A DNA stretch of 18,815 nucleotides, taken from assembly GCA_021780055.1 (NCBI GenBank), contig JAJXZM010000590.1:1-18815 (forward strand). The letters run 5' to 3'. The notes beneath the pieces are model-generated. The model searched no databases, had not been told where the DNA came from, and saw only the letters and a list, made by a program, of their open reading frames with translations. Position numbers and translations under genes: made by a program. The stretch's first letter is position 1. Each line of letters starts with the position of its first letter. The DNA is from Acidobacteriota bacterium (GTDB taxonomy: Bacteria; Acidobacteriota; Terriglobia; UBA7540). Shown here in pieces: positions 1-7,589 of the stretch.

Positions 1-111
1 TTTTCACAGAGCAGGGTGACCGCACTCCTCTTGAAGTGATTTGCAACCGTTCTTCCGTCTTCTGCTCCATGATCATAGCGTGCGCCCCATGGTTCCCATC
101 GCGGCACCGTC

Positions 112-696
112 TTATACCCCAGCAGGTCCAATCTGGCCTTCAAGCCCTTTCAGCTGATCTGAAGTTTTGCCGTACTCCAGGAACATTTTGACGTCCTTCC
201 GGATTGCCTCGGCATGTTCTGCCATGGCACTGACCGGATCCACGTAGGAGGGAGTCCACGTCGTGCTCCTGTTGTCATTCAGCTGGGCAATGGCCGCCTC
301 GGTGTGGGCCGCCAACTCTTTCGCCCTTGGCAGGATTCGGCCCACAGCCTTCTGCTGCCACGGGGCAATCATGCTGTGAATTTCCTGCAGCCGCTGCAGA
401 TGCTCGCCCATCGCATTGATGTCGCCCCGGATATGGTTCAGACGCTCGGCGTGGCTTCTCCAATTCAGCTGGTTCCGGTTCGCATGGTGTTCAAGAAAGT
501 CGGAATCTTCAGCCAGTTGCACCGAAAGGCCTCGAATTTCCTGGAGGAGTTCGGAAGCCTCCTCAGCGTAGGCCCAGTTGTAGGCCGTGACATTTTCAGT
601 TCCCGCTTCCGCCCGAGGGCCGGAAGCCCAAAGCGGCGTTATCAGGAGTAGCGTCCCCACAACGCCCCAACCGATTTTCCCAAGTGTCAGCCGCAT
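112..696 (-). CDS. Hypothetical secreted alpha-helical protein (194 aa)
   Basis: I do not recognise the family. The N-terminus reads as a Sec signal peptide: basic residues (MRLTLGK), a hydrophobic core (VVGTLLLITPLW), then an Ala/Gly-rich stretch (ASGPRAEAG) where cleavage is likely. The mature part, about 160 residues, is rich in Glu, Gln, Ala, Leu and His and looks mostly helical, with no cysteine and no catalytic motif I can name. A periplasmic or exported location is inferred. I place the start at 696: a GGAGG (705-709) lies 8 nt upstream of that ATG, while the in-frame ATG at 711 has no Shine-Dalgarno sequence and its own bases form part of this one. It diverges from the LysR-type regulator at 833, which may control it. 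Confidence 0.72.
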   Translation of the reverse strand: MRLTLGKIGWGVVGTLLLITPLWASGPRAEAGTENVTAYNWAYAEEASELLQEIRGLSVQLAEDSDFLEHHANRNQLNWRSHAERLNHIRGDINAMGEHLQRLQEIHSMIAPWQQKAVGRILPRAKELAAHTEAAIAQLNDNRSTTWTPSYVDPVSAMAEHAEAIRKDVKMFLEYGKTSDQLKGLEGQIGPAGV

Positions 697-704
697 AGAT
701 ATGT

Positions 705-709
705 CCTCC
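705..709 (-). promoter_or_regulatory. Shine-Dalgarno that decides the start at 696
   Basis: On the minus strand this reads GGAGG, followed by ACATATCT and then the ATG at 696. The 8-nt spacing is near ideal. The upstream in-frame ATG at 711 is preceded by GGGCAAACTTCAAC, which has no comparable purine motif. Confidence 0.7.
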
Positions 710-804
710 ATGTTGAAGTTTGCCCATGGGTCACAGCGCGCCGTCCATAAACCCTTGTACCAAGCGGGCCAAAATTAGAAAAGTAGAAAGTTTCGATGTG
801 ATTC

Positions 805-826
805 ATAGATTTTTCCTATCTATAAT
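805..826 (+). promoter_or_regulatory. Promoter -10 box and dyad of the LysR-type gene; probable leaderless start
   Basis: A consensus -10 box TATAAT lies at 821-826, only six bases (AGACCT) before the ATG at 833. That puts the expected transcription start at or next to the A of the start codon. No Shine-Dalgarno sequence precedes the ATG, so leaderless translation is inferred. An inverted repeat ATAGA-N9-TCTAT (805-823) overlaps the -10 box. LysR-type regulators commonly bind such dyads and repress their own genes. The -35 region is poor: nothing close to TTGACA sits 16-18 bp upstream, which would suit an activated or regulated promoter. Confidence 0.5.
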
Positions 827-832
827 AGACCT

Positions 833-1729
833 ATGGAATGGATCAATTACCATCACCTCTTCTACTTCTGGACGGTGGCAAAGGCAGGCAGCATTGCCAA
901 GGCTTCCGAAGAGTTGCTGCTGTCGCCGCCCACCATCAGTTCGCAAATTTCCCGCCTTGAAGACCAACTCGGCGAAAAGCTCTTCGAGCGCTCAGGCCGG
1001 CGACTGGCCCTCACGGAAGCGGGCAGCGTGACGCTCCGGTACGCCGAGGAGATTTTTTCGCTCGGAAGGGAACTTACGGAGACCCTCCGCGGTCGTCCCA
1101 CGGGCCATCCTCTGCTGCTGCGCGTGGGCGTGGCCGATCCGCTCCCCAAGTGGATCGCCTATCATCTGATTCACCCGGCGCTGCAACTCCCGGGGCCAGT
1201 CCGGATCATCTGCCACGAGCACCGGCCCGACCGCCTGCTAGCCGAACTCGCCGTGAACGATCTGGACGTGGTTCTGTCCGACACTCCCGTTGGCCATCAG
1301 GTAAAAGTCAGGGCGTTTAACCATCTGCTCGGCGAATGCGATGTTGCCTTTTATAGCAAGCGACGAGACGCGGCAAAACTGCGACGGCGTTTCCCCCAGT
1401 CCCTCGATAATTTTCCATTTCTCCTGCCGACGGAAGACAGTTCCCTGCGAGTCAGCCTCGATCAGTGGTTCAGCCAGGAGCAGGTTCGCCCAAAGGTAGT
1501 AGGCGAATTTGACGACTTTTCACTACTCCGGACCTTTGCGGAAGCCGGGCATGGCGCCTTTGCGGCCCCCTCCGTCCTCGATTCTGAAATGCGCCAGTAT
1601 GGTTTTGGAACCGTTGGCCGTACAAGCATTGTCCGTTTGCGCTTTTATGCGATCTCAGTGGAGAGGAAAATAAAGAACCCTGCTGTGGTGGCGATCTCTG
1701 AGGCGGCGCGCCAGAAGATATTCGGATAG
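833..1729 (+). CDS. LysR-family transcriptional regulator, NhaR-like (298 aa)
   Basis: A full-length LysR-type regulator: an N-terminal winged helix-turn-helix (about residues 1-60) and a C-terminal effector-binding domain (about 90-298). The opening INYHHLFYFW closely matches the start of E. coli NhaR (INYNHLYYFW), and the later RVGVADPLPKW segment also resembles NhaR (VGVADALSK). In E. coli NhaR activates the Na+/H+ antiporter gene nhaA in response to sodium, but no antiporter is present in this window, so the effector and targets here are unknown. The start at 833 fits because the conserved INY begins only three residues in, although there is no Shine-Dalgarno. The divergent secreted-protein gene at 696 is the nearest candidate target. 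Confidence 0.88.
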   Translation: MEWINYHHLFYFWTVAKAGSIAKASEELLLSPPTISSQISRLEDQLGEKLFERSGRRLALTEAGSVTLRYAEEIFSLGRELTETLRGRPTGHPLLLRVGVADPLPKWIAYHLIHPALQLPGPVRIICHEHRPDRLLAELAVNDLDVVLSDTPVGHQVKVRAFNHLLGECDVAFYSKRRDAAKLRRRFPQSLDNFPFLLPTEDSSLRVSLDQWFSQEQVRPKVVGEFDDFSLLRTFAEAGHGAFAAPSVLDSEMRQYGFGTVGRTSIVRLRFYAISVERKIKNPAVVAISEAARQKIFG

Positions 1730-1804
1730 CCTGGATGAACTCTCCAGCAAAAGCGGAAAGGTTGTTTGAACGGCAGGGCTTCTTAAAGTGGCAGGTCCCA
1801 GTGG

Positions 1805-2212
1805 TTACTTCTTGAAGAGGTTTTCAAAGGCCGCACGCGCGTCGAGCGGCTTTGATGACGAGGTCTCGCGCTCGATGGTTGTCCGCGGGGAGAAGAAGGA
1901 GCACTCATTGCGGGCTTCCTTCTTCGGAATCCGCGCCGTAATCGGCCGGGTACATTCAAACCGGCTGCCCGTATCAAAAAACGTGCATTGCCGGCAACTG
2001 TGCAGTTCGGTCTGGCAATTCGGGCACTTGCCCTGATCGTCGGTACCGGCCGGCAGAATCGTTGCGCACGATGCGCACCTCCACACCGAACGCTGCCCCG
2101 GCATTAAGGGTGTCCGCGGGCCAAACGTTTCAGCCTTTTTCTGCTGCGGCCGCGCTTCGCGTTCCCCTGAATCAGAGTCCATGTAGCCGCGCTGCTTATA
2201 CTTCCTGCCCAT
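1805..2212 (-). CDS. Small Cys-rich zinc-ribbon protein (135 aa)
   Basis: The function is unknown. The protein has a charged N-terminus and then eight cysteines in an orderly pattern. C46/C49 with C63/C66 form a CxxC-x13-CxxC zinc ribbon. A second set, C73/C76, C87 and C104, could bind another zinc or an Fe-S cluster; within it the phrases CTFFD and CSFFSP look like a short repeat. The C-terminal 30 residues are polar and end in LFKK. There is no signal peptide or membrane segment, so it is probably cytoplasmic. The ATG at 2212 has a GAGG (2220-2223) 7 nt upstream. It converges with the LysR-type gene, 75 bp away, with no clear terminator between. Proteins of this look are often labelled as hypothetical zinc ribbons; I cannot assign a partner. 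Confidence 0.75.
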   Translation of the reverse strand: MGRKYKQRGYMDSDSGEREARPQQKKAETFGPRTPLMPGQRSVWRCASCATILPAGTDDQGKCPNCQTELHSCRQCTFFDTGSRFECTRPITARIPKKEARNECSFFSPRTTIERETSSSKPLDARAAFENLFKK

Positions 2213-2632
2213 TACAGAACCTCATCCGTGGATTTGGAAATGTCATTGGGGATACCCGCTGTCTTCATGATATGACCTTTGCAATTCCAGAGCCAACAGG
2301 ATTATTCCGCAGACCGGAAAGCCTGGCCCCGGACAACACGCAACACCTTCGCCGAATTCGAATCTGTCGGACCCGTTCCGTCGCGTGACAGCTCAAGCAG
2401 GACAGCCCGGAACCTGAAAAATTTCCCTGCCGCCACTTAAATAATCGGCAGAAAAGAAATCGGGTTGAAGACAGTCCGCCTTTCCCGTTGGAGCCTTCAC
2501 TTTGATGATCCACCGCGACAATCCGGCAAGGCACATCGGATGCAGTCTCCAATCCTCAGCGGTTCATAGGGCAGGCAATGGGCCATGCCGGAGCGTCGCC
2601 ACACGCAGCGCTGCCGTCATGCGATCTTCTGT
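2213..2632. other. Intergenic region between zinc-ribbon and cytochrome c genes
   Basis: About 420 bases without a supportable gene. It holds the candidate promoter of the zinc-ribbon gene near its left end. A minus-strand open frame (2265-2552) contains a CLSCH haem-like motif, but it lacks a signal peptide, a distal Met ligand and any family resemblance, so I do not call it. No intrinsic terminator with a U-tract was seen behind the cytochrome gene, only a short GCAGCGCTGC palindrome. Confidence 0.5.
2267..2296 (-). promoter_or_regulatory. Candidate promoter of the zinc-ribbon gene
   Basis: On the minus strand TTGGCT (2291-2296) and TATCAT (2267-2272) are separated by 18 bp, about 55 bp upstream of the zinc-ribbon start. 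Both hexamers keep four of six consensus bases. This is a plausible but unproven sigma-70-type promoter. Confidence 0.3.
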
Positions 2633-2980
2633 CTATTTCTTTTTCGGGGTGCCGAGGGAACGGATGTACTTTAACACAGCCGCCATTTCCTGCTGGCTGA
2701 GTTTCCCCTCAAAAGACACCATTGCCGTACCCTTCACGCCATTCTTGATAGCGTTCAGCAATTCCGAGTCCGGGTGCGCAGCCTGCCACTTGGTATCCGT
2801 AAAATCAGGAGTCTTGATGGCAGCGTAGCCTTTGCCGTTCGCCCCATGGCACATCGAGCATTTTTCCGTGAAGATGTAAGCCCCATTGATCTTCTTTGCG
2901 GCGGCAAATGACGGCGAGGCCGCCAATGCAATAGCCCCGGCTGCGATCAGCGTTAGAGTCAAACCTCGAAAAGAATTCAT
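2633..2980 (-). CDS. Small periplasmic c-type cytochrome (115 aa)
   Basis: A single-haem class I cytochrome c, an electron carrier exported by Sec and matured in the periplasm. Residues 1-26 form a clear signal peptide (MNSFRG, then a Leu/Ala-rich core ending SPSFA-A). The haem-binding CSMCH is at 41-45 (C41, C44, H45), and Met87 in GTAMVSF is the likely sixth ligand. The C-terminal helix LSQQEMAAVLKYIRSL is typical of the fold. Length is normal for the family. The partners are unknown: no oxidase or reductase gene is adjacent, and the gene sits between two long gene-free stretches, so it is probably transcribed alone. The Shine-Dalgarno sequence is weak. Confidence 0.9.
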   Translation of the reverse strand: MNSFRGLTLTLIAAGAIALAASPSFAAAKKINGAYIFTEKCSMCHGANGKGYAAIKTPDFTDTKWQAAHPDSELLNAIKNGVKGTAMVSFEGKLSQQEMAAVLKYIRSLGTPKKK

Positions 2981-3679
2981 GTTCTTGTTCTCTACCCCTT
3001 GAGTTTTATTTGAACACCAGCACGCCTGCGGGCAGACTACACAGCATTCTTGTTGCTACCGCCAGTTTTCATGGTCGAGTCCAGATTTGCCCACATGAGG
3101 AGATCCTGTTCTCACTCACTGCGCCTGGCGCTGGACTGGCAGGTTCACAGAAGAATTCCGTGTGGCCACTAAGATCTTGGGTCGGGTTACCATTTGAGAT
3201 TCATGTCCGCATAAGCCGGCATTTCTGAAGCCTGCGGTAGCGCGCCGCGGTCAACCCTTGCTGCCCCCGAGCAATCGCGGATGCAAACTGCTGACAAATT
3301 TCATGCTATGGACAGAAAGGAAAAAAATCAAGTGCGATCAGTTATGGCCAGAGCATGGCCAATTTCCGGGAGCATTTGGGTGCACTGGACGGATTAGCCA
3401 TGACACTGAAAAACCCTCCATCAGGAACAATCGGTTATCCCTCAAGCGCTTGAAAAACAGGCCCACGGCAAGCCGGGCGTGCCATTCATCAGGAATGACA
3501 TGTTGTTTTGAATGCAGCACAGAAGGGTGATCATTCGACCCGTGTTCAAGCTCATCTACAGCCGTGGTCTGTACCCAACATTTCTTTTTCAAATGCTCTC
3601 TGCGCCGGCCGGGATAGGCTGCGGGTGCCCAAACAATTCCAGTAGCGGCAACTGAGGCTGCAGGCTTTTCAGATCAACT
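2981..3679. other. Gene-poor stretch of about 700 bases
   Basis: No coding region is convincing. Short open frames on both strands (for example 3338-3592 minus and 3258-3530 plus) lack a Shine-Dalgarno sequence, domains and family-like composition. The only local structure I noticed is TGGCCA-gagca-TGGCCA (3345-3361), which is both a direct and an inverted repeat and could form a 6-bp hairpin, but no U-tract follows. No transposase remnant, tRNA or rRNA is visible. A small RNA or degraded gene cannot be excluded by reading alone. Confidence 0.5.
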
Positions 3680-3955
3680 CTACTTCTGCGGCGGGACGTA
3701 ACCAGGAGGCAACTCAGACCCTTCGCCGAAGAAGAATTTCTCCATCTGCTGGGCAATGATCTCCTGCGATTCCGGGCTGGCGGGAGCCAAGCGGTACTCG
3801 TTGATCAGCATCCTGAGGTAATTCACCCAGAGCTTCCAGGCTTCCTGCGACACATTGTCGTAAATGCGCTGTCCCAGTTCCCCTGACCAGGGAGGCTCAT
3901 CCAGACCAGGCAACTCCTTCCCGAATTTCACGCATTTTACCATGTGTTCAGCCAT
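3680..3955 (-). CDS. yggX: YggX-type Fe(2+)-trafficking / oxidative damage protection protein (91 aa)
   Basis: Small cytoplasmic protein of the YggX family, which in enterobacteria protects Fe-S enzymes from oxidative damage and is proposed to handle labile iron. The match is clear by eye: the N-terminal KCVKFGKE with the conserved Cys (C8), then [16 protein letters not shown], then the MLINEYRL block (E. coli: GELGKRIYNEISKEAW and MLINEKKL). Length equals the family norm of about 90. The frame is open much further upstream, but the start belongs at 3955: GGAGG (3961-3965) lies 5 nt before this ATG, and the longer version would overlap the C-terminus of the upstream gene. The window also encodes several Fe-S enzymes that such a protein could serve, though they are not in its transcription unit. 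Confidence 0.9.
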   Translation of the reverse strand: MAEHMVKCVKFGKELPGLDEPPWSGELGQRIYDNVSQEAWKLWVNYLRMLINEYRLAPASPESQEIIAQQMEKFFFGEGSELPPGYVPPQK

Positions 3956-4119
3956 TGAAGCCTCCGCTTGAAACGTGTCTAAAGGATTTTCCCCGGCTGC
4001 TTGCCAGCCTGGGACAAACGTGAGTTTCAAGCGTTCATTATACAGGAAATGTGCCACAGTCAGAGCGTTTACCAAGCAAGACGCATGAGTTGCGCGGCCA
4101 AAGACTTCAGGATGTTTGC

Positions 4120-5004
4120 TCATTTGGTCTCCCATGTACCCCTCAAATCGGGAGTGGGATAAGGCCCCTGATATGTTCTTGCCCCACAATCGGGCCATCT
4201 CTCTGCAAAATACTCTACCAGCCAATCTCCTGCAATAGTGATCGAAGACTCATGTGAGGCATACGTAAGCCAGTCGACCGATTCCGACGTGGAATACTGT
4301 TCCCCACTTTTGGAGTAGGTTGGTTCAAGAATAGAAATCTCAATTTCGTAATCGGGGTCAGGAGGGCCAAACTCGTGTAATTGGAAGGCTCTCTCAATAC
4401 CGTGCTCTGCCAGGGCTTGCCGGAGATGGTCTGCCCCGTGCCTCTCCTGGAAGAAATCTTCGTGAAACGCCACAACGTCAGGCGGCGGATCACCCTTTCT
4501 GAGAGGAAACCAGTAATGATCATCCCCGACGGCCCAACGAGTTCTCAGTAATTCCCAAAGGTGCTCGGATTCTACGGTGCTCAGGACACGGCGGTATGGA
4601 AGGGGTTCTATTGCGCTGAGATCGGTGTCCATCAACGCTCGGATATGTGCGCGATAGTCATTGGCTTCTGCCATCAGAGCCTTTAAGGCAATCAGGTTGT
4701 TTAACTGAGCTTTAAGCCTTTGCTCTGCAATCTGAGCCGCACGTAAAAGAATCTCACAGATTTCCTCCAGCGTTTCCACCGATGATGGGATAATTCTTTC
4801 GACTTCGACCTGAATGGCTTCGGAGATTTTATATCTGGGGAATGTCCTGTAGGCTTCGTCCGAATATGTCCAGCCGGGTCGTTCAGGGTTACAAACCTCC
4901 ACCTTCCCAAGGGCTAGGAGCTTGAAATATGTTTCCGTCCATTTGGAGAATGCGGATTCGCAATACCTTCGAGCGGCTGTGTGAAGAGCCGTAACTTGGT
5001 CCAT
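4120..5004 (-). CDS. Hypothetical protein, unrecognised (294 aa)
   Basis: I do not recognise this protein. It is soluble, with no signal peptide or transmembrane segment. The N-terminal half is helical, with a Leu/Ile/Ala/Glu-rich stretch around [20 protein letters not shown] that may form a coiled coil or helical bundle. The C-terminal half is rich in aromatic and acidic residues ([29 protein letters not shown]). The ATG at 5004 is preceded by GAGGA (5012-5016) 7 nt upstream; the frame is open back to 5145, but that extension overlaps the yifB-type gene and has shadow-like Ser/Pro/Thr composition. It begins 20 nt after the yifB-type stop, so the two are probably co-transcribed. Its base composition seems more A+T-rich than the gene before it, which would fit acquisition by transfer. 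Confidence 0.7.
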   Translation of the reverse strand: MDQVTALHTAARRYCESAFSKWTETYFKLLALGKVEVCNPERPGWTYSDEAYRTFPRYKISEAIQVEVERIIPSSVETLEEICEILLRAAQIAEQRLKAQLNNLIALKALMAEANDYRAHIRALMDTDLSAIEPLPYRRVLSTVESEHLWELLRTRWAVGDDHYWFPLRKGDPPPDVVAFHEDFFQERHGADHLRQALAEHGIERAFQLHEFGPPDPDYEIEISILEPTYSKSGEQYSTSESVDWLTYASHESSITIAGDWLVEYFAERWPDCGARTYQGPYPTPDLRGTWETK

Positions 5005-5023
5005 TGACTTTTCCTCACCCAAC

Positions 5024-6559
5024 TCACGCCCAATAATTGCGGTCGAGCGAGCGGTACTGGATGGCTTCCGAGATGTGGGCGGCGCTGATGGATTCGGCGC
5101 TGTCGAGGTCGGCGATGGTGCGGGAGACTTTGAGAATGCGATCATGTGCGCGCGCGGAGAGGCCCAGCCGCGTCATGGCGCTTTCAAGCAGCCGATCGCA
5201 CTCTGCCGAGATGTTGCAGTACTTACGGAGCTGCCGCGGGCTCATCTGGGCATTGCAGTAAATCTTTTCTCCTTCAAATCGCTGCAACTGGCGGTCGCGG
5301 GCCTTCATCACGCGCTCCCGTATAACCTCCGAACTTTCGCCGCCCGAACTCTGCCGCAGTTCGCTGTACTTCACCGCCGGCATATCAATGTGAATGTCGA
5401 TGCGGTCCAGCAGTGGCCCGGAGATCTTTGACACGTAGCGCTGGATCATTGGTGGCGTGCAGGAACAGTCGCGTGAAGGATCGTTGAAGAATCCGCACGG
5501 ACAGGGATTCATCGCCGCCGCCAGCATGAAGCGCGACGGAAAAGTGAGCGACATCGCCGCGCGTGAAATCGTTACAGAGCCATCTTCCAGCGGCTGGCGC
5601 ATCACTTCCAGCACGTTGCGGGCAAATTCCGGCAGTTCATCGAGAAAGAGCAGGCCGTTGTGTGCCAGGCTCACCTCACCGGGGCGAGGGACTGCCCCGC
5701 CGCCGATCAGGCCGGCATCGGAAATGGTATGGTGCGGAGCGCGGAACGGCCGAACGCCCACAAGGCCCATGCCAGGATCAAGCACGCCGGCCACGCTGTG
5801 AATCTTGGTGGTCTGGATGGCCTCATTGAAAGTAAGCGGCGGAAGGATAGTCGGGATGCGCTTGGCCAGCATCGTCTTGCCAGCCCCCGGCGGCCCGATC
5901 ATCAGAATGTTGTGACCGCCGGCGGTAGCCACTTCAATGGCGCGCTTGGCGTGCATCTGGCCTTTGACGTCGTGGAAGTCCACGTTGTACTTGCTGCCGT
6001 GGTCCAGCATCTCTGCCGTGTTGACTCGTGTCGGCGTGAATTCGCGCGCGCCGTTGATCAGATCAATCACTTCCGGCAGCGACCGCAGTCCGTAGACCTG
6101 GACATCGCCCACCACAGCCGCCTCCGGAGCATTCTCTACCGGCACCACCAGCGTACGAACACCCTTCTGCTTGGCCATGGCGGCAATCGACAGTGCGCCC
6201 TTGACGGGCCGAATTCCACCGTCAAGCGAGAGTTCTCCAAGAAAAATGTAGTTCTTCAAATGATTGTTCAGCAACGCGCCGCTGTTGGCACCCAGAATGC
6301 CGAGGGCAATCGGCAGGTCAAAACCCGAGCCTTCCTTTTTGACGTCCGCTGGCGCGAGATTCACGGTAATAGCCTGGAAGGGATATTCGAGGCCGCAATT
6401 CTTGATTGCCGCCCTGATGCGCTCACGGCTTTCGCGGACAGCAGCATCGGGCAGCCCGACGGTGGTAAAGTCCGACTTGCCGGCGGAGATGTCTACTTCC
6501 ACCTCAACCAGATAAGCGTCAATTCCGTACGTTGCTGCGCTGAATGTTTTAAACAACAT
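5024..6559 (-). CDS. YifB/ComM-family magnesium-chelatase-like AAA+ ATPase (511 aa)
   Basis: Cytoplasmic AAA+ ATPase of the YifB/ComM family; ComM is a hexameric helicase that promotes branch migration in natural transformation. Domains in order: an N-terminal Lon-protease-like (ChlI) domain (about 1-170, opening [20 protein letters not shown]), then the AAA+ core with Walker A GPPGAGKT (222-229) and Walker [11 protein letters not shown] (303-312), the CPCG...CSC segment typical of the family, and a C-terminal Mg-chelatase domain. Length is normal. I start it at the ATG at 6559, with GAGGG (6565-6569) 5 nt upstream, rather than the TTG at 6571. It follows mutM on the same strand after 137 bp. 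A role in DNA uptake here is inference from the family only. Confidence 0.93.
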   Translation of the reverse strand: MLFKTFSAATYGIDAYLVEVEVDISAGKSDFTTVGLPDAAVRESRERIRAAIKNCGLEYPFQAITVNLAPADVKKEGSGFDLPIALGILGANSGALLNNHLKNYIFLGELSLDGGIRPVKGALSIAAMAKQKGVRTLVVPVENAPEAAVVGDVQVYGLRSLPEVIDLINGAREFTPTRVNTAEMLDHGSKYNVDFHDVKGQMHAKRAIEVATAGGHNILMIGPPGAGKTMLAKRIPTILPPLTFNEAIQTTKIHSVAGVLDPGMGLVGVRPFRAPHHTISDAGLIGGGAVPRPGEVSLAHNGLLFLDELPEFARNVLEVMRQPLEDGSVTISRAAMSLTFPSRFMLAAAMNPCPCGFFNDPSRDCSCTPPMIQRYVSKISGPLLDRIDIHIDMPAVKYSELRQSSGGESSEVIRERVMKARDRQLQRFEGEKIYCNAQMSPRQLRKYCNISAECDRLLESAMTRLGLSARAHDRILKVSRTIADLDSAESISAAHISEAIQYRSLDRNYWA

Positions 6560-6696
6560 GTTCGCCCTCAAAGGTCTCCGGCAGAGTTGGCTACGATAAC
6601 GGATGAGCGTGTTAATGACAAGGGGATTTTAGCAAGCAGGGCATCGTGCAGGCCCACGCGGATTCCGATTTGAAATCCTGGAGCATAGGGGGTTGT

Positions 6697-7581
6697 TCAG
6701 GAAAGCCAGCGTGGGGCCTCTTTCGAGCCTCGCATTTTGGCCACCCGCCTGGGGCGTCGCTGACAATTCGGGCAGAAGTGGCTGCTGCGGCCGGCGATCA
6801 CAATGCGCCGGATGGGAGTCCGGCACCGTGGGCACGGCTCGCCGGTTTTTTGATAAACGCGCAATCGCTGAAGATAATTTCCTGGCCTTCCTTCAATATC
6901 AACGTAGTCGCTAAAAGTGGTTCCTTGAAGATTAACTGCACGTTTGAGCACTTTCTGGACGGCCCGGTAAAGGCGGCGCGCGGAATCGGACGAAATGTGT
7001 TCCGGCTGGGCAAGCGGATGGATGCCGGCTTCAAAGAGCGCCTCATCTGCATAAATATTCCCCAGTCCGGAAACACCCTGCTGGTTCAGGAGCCAGCTCT
7101 TGATCGCTCCGCGGCGCCCGCGCCTTGCGCGCAGGAATTGTGCTTCCGTCGCCTGCTGCGCGTCCGGCCCCAGGCTTTTGAGCAGCGTATCGAGTTCTTT
7201 GCTCGTGCAGCAGCGCAATCGGCCAAACCGGCGGATATCACGGAAACGTAACTCCTCGTTCCCGCCCTCGAAAACCATCCGAATATGTGTGTGCGGCTCC
7301 AAGGGGTCGCCGAGTGGCTGGATCGTTACCTGTCCCGTCATCCCCAGCCGGAGAATCAAATAGGCGGTTTCCCGCTGTTTTGCGCAGTCCAGCTCCACTG
7401 CCAGCACCTTGCCTTTGCGCTGAACGGCGGCAATGGTCCTTCCTTCCGTCTGGCGAATAAACTCTTCCGGGTCCCCGGTGATGATGCCCGTGTGAAGGAC
7501 TTCAACCGCAACAATACGCCGGCCCAGCGCGCGTTTGCGCAGGCCACGCGAAACCGTCTCAACTTCGGGAAGTTCAGGCAT
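6697..7581 (-). CDS. mutM: Formamidopyrimidine-DNA glycosylase (Fpg/MutM, 294 aa)
   Basis: Base-excision repair enzyme that removes oxidised purines such as 8-oxoguanine and nicks the abasic site. The N-terminus PELPEVETV carries the catalytic Pro after Met removal and the following Glu. A Lys in RKGKVLAVEL matches the conserved active-site lysine, and the H2TH-region phrase GLGNIYADEALF is intact. The C-terminal zinc finger has all four cysteines: C250-x2-C253-x16-C270-x2-C273. The protein runs about 20 residues past the finger with a basic tail, longer than E. coli Fpg (269 aa). The start lies 8 nt after the cyclase-family stop, which is a double TAA, so the two genes form an operon. Confidence 0.96.
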   Translation of the reverse strand: MPELPEVETVSRGLRKRALGRRIVAVEVLHTGIITGDPEEFIRQTEGRTIAAVQRKGKVLAVELDCAKQRETAYLILRLGMTGQVTIQPLGDPLEPHTHIRMVFEGGNEELRFRDIRRFGRLRCCTSKELDTLLKSLGPDAQQATEAQFLRARRGRRGAIKSWLLNQQGVSGLGNIYADEALFEAGIHPLAQPEHISSDSARRLYRAVQKVLKRAVNLQGTTFSDYVDIEGRPGNYLQRLRVYQKTGEPCPRCRTPIRRIVIAGRSSHFCPNCQRRPRRVAKMRGSKEAPRWLS

Positions 7582-7589
7582 ACCGTTTA

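Noticed and set aside
1..76. Minus-strand frame beginning at an ATG near 76 or 70 and open to the left edge (MIMEQKTEERLQIT...).
   Set aside because: Only about 25 codons are visible with no clear Shine-Dalgarno; it could be the start of a real gene outside the window but cannot be supported.
1730..1804. CTGGA/TCCAG inverted repeat after the LysR-type gene as a terminator.
   Set aside because: Only a 5-bp stem and no U-tract follows.
2265..2552. Minus-strand open frame containing CLSCH, a possible second c-type cytochrome.
   Set aside because: No signal peptide, no plausible distal Met ligand, a very basic and Cys-scattered remainder, and no Shine-Dalgarno. One CxxCH can occur by chance.
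3338..3592. Minus-strand 84-codon frame in the gene-poor stretch.
   Set aside because: No Shine-Dalgarno, no recognisable domain, and overlapping frames on the other strand are equally open.
3680..4225. Longer 181-aa version of the YggX protein.
   Set aside because: YggX homology and length begin at the Met at 3955, which has an ideal Shine-Dalgarno. The extension has no family match and overlaps the upstream gene.
5660..6673. Long plus-strand open frame (337 codons) opposite the yifB-type gene.
   Set aside because: Antisense shadow of a gene whose minus-strand product has intact Walker A and B motifs; its own composition (His/Arg/Ala-rich) resembles no protein family.
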